DNA from: Byssothecium circinans
Lineage: Eukaryota; Ascomycota; Dothideomycetes; Pleosporales; Massarinaceae
NCBI GenBank assembly: GCA_010015675.1
Contig: ML977007.1
Coordinates: forward strand, 400,016-464,015
Length of the DNA stretch: 64,000 nucleotides
Reading direction: 5' to 3'
Shown here: piece by piece, positions 59,321 to 64,000 of the stretch
Position numbering within the stretch: position 1 is the first letter of the stretch
Layout: each line of letters begins with the position of its first letter
Translations under genes and position numbers: made by a program
Notes under the pieces: generated by a model
Databases searched by the model: none
What the model saw: only the letters and a program-made list of their open reading frames with translations
What the model was told of the DNA's origin: nothing

Positions 59321-62300
59321 ATGTCAGCAACGTTCCACCTCCCAATTTTATCCTCGTCGCCCCCACCCAGCGAATTCGATGTTCCTCCGCAAAGCAGCCA
59401 GCGCCATGCCGCCATTCCCACGTTGAGCCCGCCACAACAACGCGTCGGCGTTCCCGCAACGTCGAATCTTACGCTCTCGCCTGTTATCAGGCCGAAGAGA
59501 AATACCACCGGCGCGTTAAAAAGCGGCTCGAGGGCTGCTGGGATACCAGATGAGGCGCGGAGGGGTTTCGCCACTGCGAGGAGTGTGATAGATTTAAGGG
59601 ATAATGAGGGTCGGGGTGGGACAATAGGGAGGAAGGAGGGGAGTGGTTGCGAGGAGGTCAGGATTGTGGATATAGCGGAGGCGAGGAAATCGCGTGCGCG
59701 TAGGGAAGATGAAGAGGACTTGACTGCGAAGGCGGCGGCGAAGAGGAGGAAAGCTAAAGCTAACGGTCCTACGATCTCGGCGCATTTTGCGAAAACGATC
59801 AAGGCAGCAGAGGCAGTTAATGATGTCGAAGAGACAGTGGAGAAGGTGCCGAAAATCAGCAAGCCGCGGAAACCTCGGGCGAAGAAGGGGGAAGTAGAGA
59901 CGGTAGTAGACCCGGCCGACGAGGAGACAGCAGTGAAGGCACTGAAAGTCATCAAGCCACGGAAACCTCGAGCAAAGAAGGGGGAAGATGTGGTGGGAGC
60001 GGACCTGGTTAATAATATCGAAGAGACGGTAGAGAAGGTGCCGAAAATCAGCAAGCCGCGGAAACCTCGGGCGAAGAAGGGAGAAGTAGAGGCGGCGGGA
60101 GCACCGAAGGCGGCGACGAAGAAGAGGCGAAAGTCGGACCCGGTCGTATCGGCACATTTCAAGAACGCTGAGGACGGTTGTGCTGCGGTCGTAGAAAAGG
60201 ATGACGATATTTGGGACGTTCCGTTGAGTCCACCGAAGCAAAAGCCCCCTGACAAGAAAAAGGATTACCCCCTTGAGCTAGATGAGGCGGTTTTGAGACG
60301 GAAAGAATGGACACCGCCGCGACAAGTCGAGTCCACCTCAGACGATGCATTACCCGAGTCGACAGGAAAAGAGCACGGCACAGAGGACACTGGTCCGGCA
60401 GTGAATGTCAGCTTCACTGGCTTGCTTTCAGGCTACGCTTATGCACATGCGCAACATCTTACTGCTGAAACGACAACAACCACACTTGCCGCCTCCGCAT
60501 CCACTACAGCAAGTTCAACTACTGCCACCATAACCAAGTGCCGAAGGGTCGACGTTCCGGGCAACCAATCACGCCAAACTTCTCCCCATAAACCGAAGCC
60601 CAAAAAGAAGCCTCGCACACTTACTGATCTCGTCATGGGTCAGTATGAGGTTCCCAAAGAGCCTGCGCCCGTCACCAGCGAGTTCTTCCAGCGTCAGACA
60701 ACAACTACAACAACGAAGATCCCACTGAACGATACCACGAATAGGGCCAAAGCACCAAAGAAGCCCACCCAAAAACGTTTGGCATCAGAGTCTGTGTCCG
60801 AAGCAGCCACATATACCAGCGATGCGAAGCCAAAGCGCAAAGCCAAAGCTAAATCGACAACGAAAAAACCCGCTTCCAAACCAAAACCAATGGCTGAAAA
60901 ATTGCTCAGCCCATCTTCAGCAGTACTCCGCATGAATCGACAAGATATCCTTTTCGGCACTTCCAGTCAGCTCGCACTCGACGAATCGCCGACCATCGTC
61001 CGCCAAATACAACAAGCTATGGCTGAGTCCGAACTCCTTACAGTGGAAGACGACGACAGACCACGTAAGCGGCTTCGGCGGCTAAGCCTGGGCAAGATTG
61101 AGGGTAAGCGCGCGCTCTGGAAGGCTGGTGCGAGGGACGAAGATGGCGAATTGTTAGAGAAGCTGGAGGATGTGTATATGCCGGAGCCGGATCGTACGCA
61201 GGATGTCCCGCTGTTGATGGATAATTTGGTTGCATGTGAGGATGAGGATGTTGTGATGGAGGAAAAGGACATGGATGGTGTCGCCGAAGAAGAAGAGCCG
61301 GATAGTCCTTTTGTGGATATAGATGACCTACCACGCTCTGCACCGCCTGCGGTTGTGTCTGTTGTGTCTCCACCTGTACCTCCGCCTCCGGTTATCTTGG
61401 TTTCTTCCGATGCGCCTACGCCTCCGCGAATTTCAAACAGGCAGTCGCCCATTCCCGGTCTCATTGAAGATGAAGATGAGGCTTCGTTCGTCCATATCGA
61501 TGACCTTTCCCAAGATCCACTACACTCGACTCATGAAGACGAAGTGGACCACACTTCATTCGTCCACATCGAAGATCTTCCCCAAGACCCGCCCCCTTTG
61601 CATCAACATGTTGAATCAAGCTTCATTGATATCGACGACTTGCCCACATCTGCTCAGATCCCAGTGCGCTCATCGCCACCGCCTACACCATTGCCCACAG
61701 ATATCATGACCAGCTCGCCTAAGAAGCGACGAGGTCGTCCTCCGAAGAACCAATCCGCTATCCCGCGTGCTACGGCGTCAGCATCACCACCATCAGCATC
61801 AGTGCTAAAGCCATTACCACAGCCAGAGCCACGCACACCAGGCAGTAGGAGGCGTTTCTTTGGTATCGAAGAGATCATGGACTCGGAGGATGATGAAGCG
61901 CTTTCACCCTTACCGCCGCGCGTACGCCGGTTAGAGGATTCGCCGCCGCTTCTTCTATTTTCGATACCAAACAAAACGTCGACAGCTCGCGCACTCGAAC
62001 CCTCTAAGCCCACCAAGGCCACCACCTCCAAATCTAAAGCTACCACCAAACCTGCCAAAGGCACCGCCTCCAAACCCGCACCACAAGCCGACGAACCACT
62101 AATCCCCGTGCACAAAATCCGAGAATCATCCCTCTATTTCGCCAACATCAAACCCACCCTCTTCGCCAACCTAACCGCAACAATCCGCTCGCTTCCACCC
62201 ACCACCAACCCCGCCCAGCCCTCCTGGCACGAGAAAATCCTCATGTACGACGCAATCATCCTCGAGGACTTCACCGCCTTTCTCAACCAAGAACCTCGGC

Positions 62301-62542
62301 TAAGGACATGGAGGCGAGCGACGCTGAAGCAGATCAGGGCTTGGAATAAACATCTCAAGGCGATGGGGGAGGAGAAGCTTGAGGTGGACGGTGGGAACGA
62401 TGGGGTTGGGGGCGAGGCGGAGGCGCTGGCGGTGGAGAAGGAGGTGGAGGGTTGGATGGTGAGGAAGTGGTGTGAGGAGATGAGCGTTTGTTGCGTGGTG
62501 AGGGAGAAGCAGAGGGGTGGGGGAACGAAGGGGTTATATTGA
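59321..62542 (+). CDS. slx4: Structure-specific endonuclease subunit Slx4
   Basis: Scaffold and activator of the Slx1 nuclease, which cuts branched DNA (replication forks, flaps, Holliday junctions) in the nucleus. Single-exon frame; the ATG at 59321 (MSATFHLPILSSSPPP) is preferred to in-frame ATGs upstream because the text before it is not protein-like. That gives 1073 aa, long for a fungal Slx4. Family marks are the central RMNRQDILFGTSSQLALDES (about 60931-60990) and the C-terminal SAP/CCD region that binds Slx1 (SLYFANIKPTLFANL..., WRRATLKQIRAWNKHLKAMG, ending WCEEMSVCCV; about 62130-62500). The rest is disordered: three basic KPRKPRAKKGE repeats (about 59860-60080), an AT-hook-like KKRRGRPPK (about 61722) and four repeats of the F-(V/I)-x-I-(D/E)-D-L type (about 61310-61640). 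Confidence 0.85.
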   Translation: MSATFHLPILSSSPPPSEFDVPPQSSQRHAAIPTLSPPQQRVGVPATSNLTLSPVIRPKRNTTGALKSGSRAAGIPDEARRGFATARSVIDLRDNEGRGGTIGRKEGSGCEEVRIVDIAEARKSRARREDEEDLTAKAAAKRRKAKANGPTISAHFAKTIKAAEAVNDVEETVEKVPKISKPRKPRAKKGEVETVVDPADEETAVKALKVIKPRKPRAKKGEDVVGADLVNNIEETVEKVPKISKPRKPRAKKGEVEAAGAPKAATKKRRKSDPVVSAHFKNAEDGCAAVVEKDDDIWDVPLSPPKQKPPDKKKDYPLELDEAVLRRKEWTPPRQVESTSDDALPESTGKEHGTEDTGPAVNVSFTGLLSGYAYAHAQHLTAETTTTTLAASASTTASSTTATITKCRRVDVPGNQSRQTSPHKPKPKKKPRTLTDLVMGQYEVPKEPAPVTSEFFQRQTTTTTTKIPLNDTTNRAKAPKKPTQKRLASESVSEAATYTSDAKPKRKAKAKSTTKKPASKPKPMAEKLLSPSSAVLRMNRQDILFGTSSQLALDESPTIVRQIQQAMAESELLTVEDDDRPRKRLRRLSLGKIEGKRALWKAGARDEDGELLEKLEDVYMPEPDRTQDVPLLMDNLVACEDEDVVMEEKDMDGVAEEEEPDSPFVDIDDLPRSAPPAVVSVVSPPVPPPPVILVSSDAPTPPRISNRQSPIPGLIEDEDEASFVHIDDLSQDPLHSTHEDEVDHTSFVHIEDLPQDPPPLHQHVESSFIDIDDLPTSAQIPVRSSPPPTPLPTDIMTSSPKKRRGRPPKNQSAIPRATASASPPSASVLKPLPQPEPRTPGSRRRFFGIEEIMDSEDDEALSPLPPRVRRLEDSPPLLLFSIPNKTSTARALEPSKPTKATTSKSKATTKPAKGTASKPAPQADEPLIPVHKIRESSLYFANIKPTLFANLTATIRSLPPTTNPAQPSWHEKILMYDAIILEDFTAFLNQEPRLRTWRRATLKQIRAWNKHLKAMGEEKLEVDGGNDGVGGEAEALAVEKEVEGWMVRKWCEEMSVCCVVREKQRGGGTKGLY
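59820..60090 (+). repeat. In-frame tandem repeat within slx4
   Basis: Three units coding (V)EKVPKISKPRKPRAKKGE or a variant (VKALKVIKPRKPRAKKGE), at about 59839, 59933 and 60031. The first and third are nearly identical at DNA level, which points to recent duplication or conversion. Confidence 0.8.
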
Positions 62543-62965
62543 TAGATGTTTGGTGGATGGTGGCTTTTTCGGCTAGAGGTATAGAAGTATTGCAATACTA
62601 CAAGAATAAGATTAGTACTACTGACTTTATTCAAATACGTGAACCTGTTAACAAAACTTCAGATTCTCGAGCATGCGGTGAGAAGTAACGAGTGTATGTA
62701 TTTCGAAGGTGTTCTCTCTGTCTGAGTGTAAAGAAAGGAAATCTATCTGGGAGTTCAAAAACAATCCGACATCCCTATCTAACCGCCGGCAATAATGAAG
62801 GAATTTTGGTGACAAAAAGGAAGCAGGGGGAGGGGTACGGCGCCCACATAGCGTTCGCCCGCGTTCATCGCCCGAAGACGTCGTGCCAGCTAAAGTTCTC
62901 ATCATCGTTGACGAAAAGACAGTGTTTCACTGCATTGAAACGTGTCAGCAATCTTCTTCGATCAG

Positions 62966-63472
62966 TTAATTGGGATACCCACAGTTTTTCGTAACATTAT
63001 TGTCAGCGTCCCACCCCCCCAAATCTTCCCGGTCAAGAGCTTTGCTTATTTCCTCGTATTGTTCGGCGTTCAGCTCGCGTCCTGGGAGACGCGAAACTTC
63101 GAACATTTTCCATGCCCGATCTCCAAATCGATACATATTTTGGAGGCAGATGCGCCCGATGACCGCGGGGTTGGTGGTGAATCCGTATTCGGCTTTGGAG
63201 AGTGTTTCTTTCTGGTCTTCCGGGAATGTGCCGTCTTGTTCTCGAATTTCGGCGGGGATTCTGATTGCGACGAGCAGCTGCTGCTCATGCTGTTCTTCGA
63301 CTTCGGTCCATTTCCATATTCCTCGCATGCCATCTGGAAGGTAGTTCTGCAGATCTGCTATGATCCTCTCCCTAAGCTCCGCAGCAGTCGGGGTATCGGA
63401 ATGCCCATGCCCATTCATCTTCGCGTTGCGGTGTTCTGATAACCGTGATGGTGGATCGTCGTTGCTCAGCAA
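62966..63472 (-). CDS. Small soluble hypothetical protein
   Basis: Single frame on the minus strand, convergent with slx4. ATGs at 63472 and 63418; the second (MNGHGHSDTPTAAELRERII) is a good candidate, giving 150 aa against 168. The protein is soluble and acidic with helical text: AELRERIIADLQNYLPDGMR, WKWTEVEEQHEQQLLVAIRI, PAVIGRICLQNMYRFGDRAW, ELNAEQYEEISKALDREDLG. The end at 62966 (GYPN, TAA) may be altered by an intron near GCTGACAATAATG. No family recognised, but composition and continuity support a real gene. Confidence 0.55.
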   Translation of the reverse strand: MLSNDDPPSRLSEHRNAKMNGHGHSDTPTAAELRERIIADLQNYLPDGMRGIWKWTEVEEQHEQQLLVAIRIPAEIREQDGTFPEDQKETLSKAEYGFTTNPAVIGRICLQNMYRFGDRAWKMFEVSRLPGRELNAEQYEEISKALDREDLGGWDADNNVTKNCGYPN

Positions 63473-63578
63473 AGTGGTGGGAGGTATTCGAATTTGATAA
63501 CGAATCTGTGGAATGAAGAAAGAGTGCGGAGGAAGATCGAGAAATTATGGGTCGCTTTTATACCTGGGCTGGGTCATG

Positions 63579-64000
63579 GCTTTAGAGTGGGCTTCACCCG
63601 AGTTTTCGTGTACCTACCTGTTTCATGTTTGGAAAACAGCATTATCCGCCGTGACCACCGTAAAGAGGGCGTGACTGAGCTGGAGCTGATGCTGGAGGGC
63701 TTAGATTCACGGCTTTGGAGCGAGCTTCACCAGGGTTTTAATGTACCTACTTGTCAGGCCTTTAGGAAACAACATTAACTGACATGAAGAGGTATAACCA
63801 GATTAGAGCTGGAGGATTTGAGTCATAGCATCCGGTCGACCTTCACCGGGTTTCACGTTCTATCCAATATTATAGAAGGAGCGTATTCTGCCGTAAGATC
63901 GAGCTTTATTTGAGTTCACCTGCTGTTAATCGTTGAGAAGCTGCGTGTGCTGTCGTGGAAATGATATAACCGAGGTAGAGCTGGAGGGCTTGGATTCAGG
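63579..64000 (+). repeat. Degenerate tandem repeat, unit about 115-170 bp, reaching the edge
   Basis: Units begin near 63579, 63712 and 63828. Each starts GC(T/A)T..G.G.GNGCTTCACC and ends with GAGCTGGAGG(G/A)(C/T)TT(A/G)GATTCA or a variant (GAGCTGGAGGATTTGAGTCA). The right edge cuts the array, so the copy number is unknown. Confidence 0.75.

Noticed and set aside
59242..60255. 337-codon antisense frame in slx4
   Set aside because: It mirrors the repetitive basic codons of slx4 and has no splice or protein support.
1..64000. Transposon, retrotransposon, CRISPR, phage or toxin gene clusters
   Set aside because: No reverse transcriptase, integrase or transposase text, no long terminal or inverted repeats and no regular spacer array were seen by eye.

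Overview
This window is nuclear DNA of a filamentous ascomycete (Pezizomycotina). The support is short GT-AG introns (about 40-300 bp) with CTAAC/CTGAC branch points in nearly every gene, plus typical fungal families: a secreted GH93 arabinanase, an NCS1 transporter, a Vps70-like M28 peptidase, a fungal PD-(D/E)XK-like protein and the DNA-repair scaffold Slx4. The species cannot be told from the sequence.

Left flank (1-10.9 kb) is ordinary and gene-dense. It holds a 3'-truncated minus-strand hypothetical gene (1-2741), a GH93 exo-arabinanase (3924-5164), an NCS1 nucleobase/vitamin permease with one apparent frameshift (6160-7864), and a type II membrane M28 metallopeptidase (8353-10906). Right flank (59-64 kb) is also ordinary: slx4 (59321-62542), a small conserved-looking minus-strand gene, and a degenerate tandem repeat that runs off the edge.

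The middle (about 11-58 kb) has accessory character. Intact families are few (PD-(D/E)XK-like protein at 21495-23072; lineage-type small hypotheticals at 39352, 41959 and 46643). Minisatellites and direct repeats are common (12.4-13.3, 16.4-17.0, 17.6-18.0, 26.6, 54.5-55.1 kb), there are poly-G tracts, and many coding stretches are broken by stops or frame changes (14.4, 41.2, 43-45, 51-57 kb).

The strongest non-obvious result is at 24.8-29.3 kb. The minus strand reads as an intron-dense gene of short exons whose ten consecutive exons stay in phase and end at one stop, although no single reading frame there is long. Similar exon-and-intron text occurs on the minus strand at 47.7-49.6 kb. I see no obvious operon-like or biosynthetic cluster, no transposase or reverse transcriptase, no CRISPR and no convincing tRNA. 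Functions in the middle are mostly unknown, and intron models there were made by eye from splice consensus and phase.
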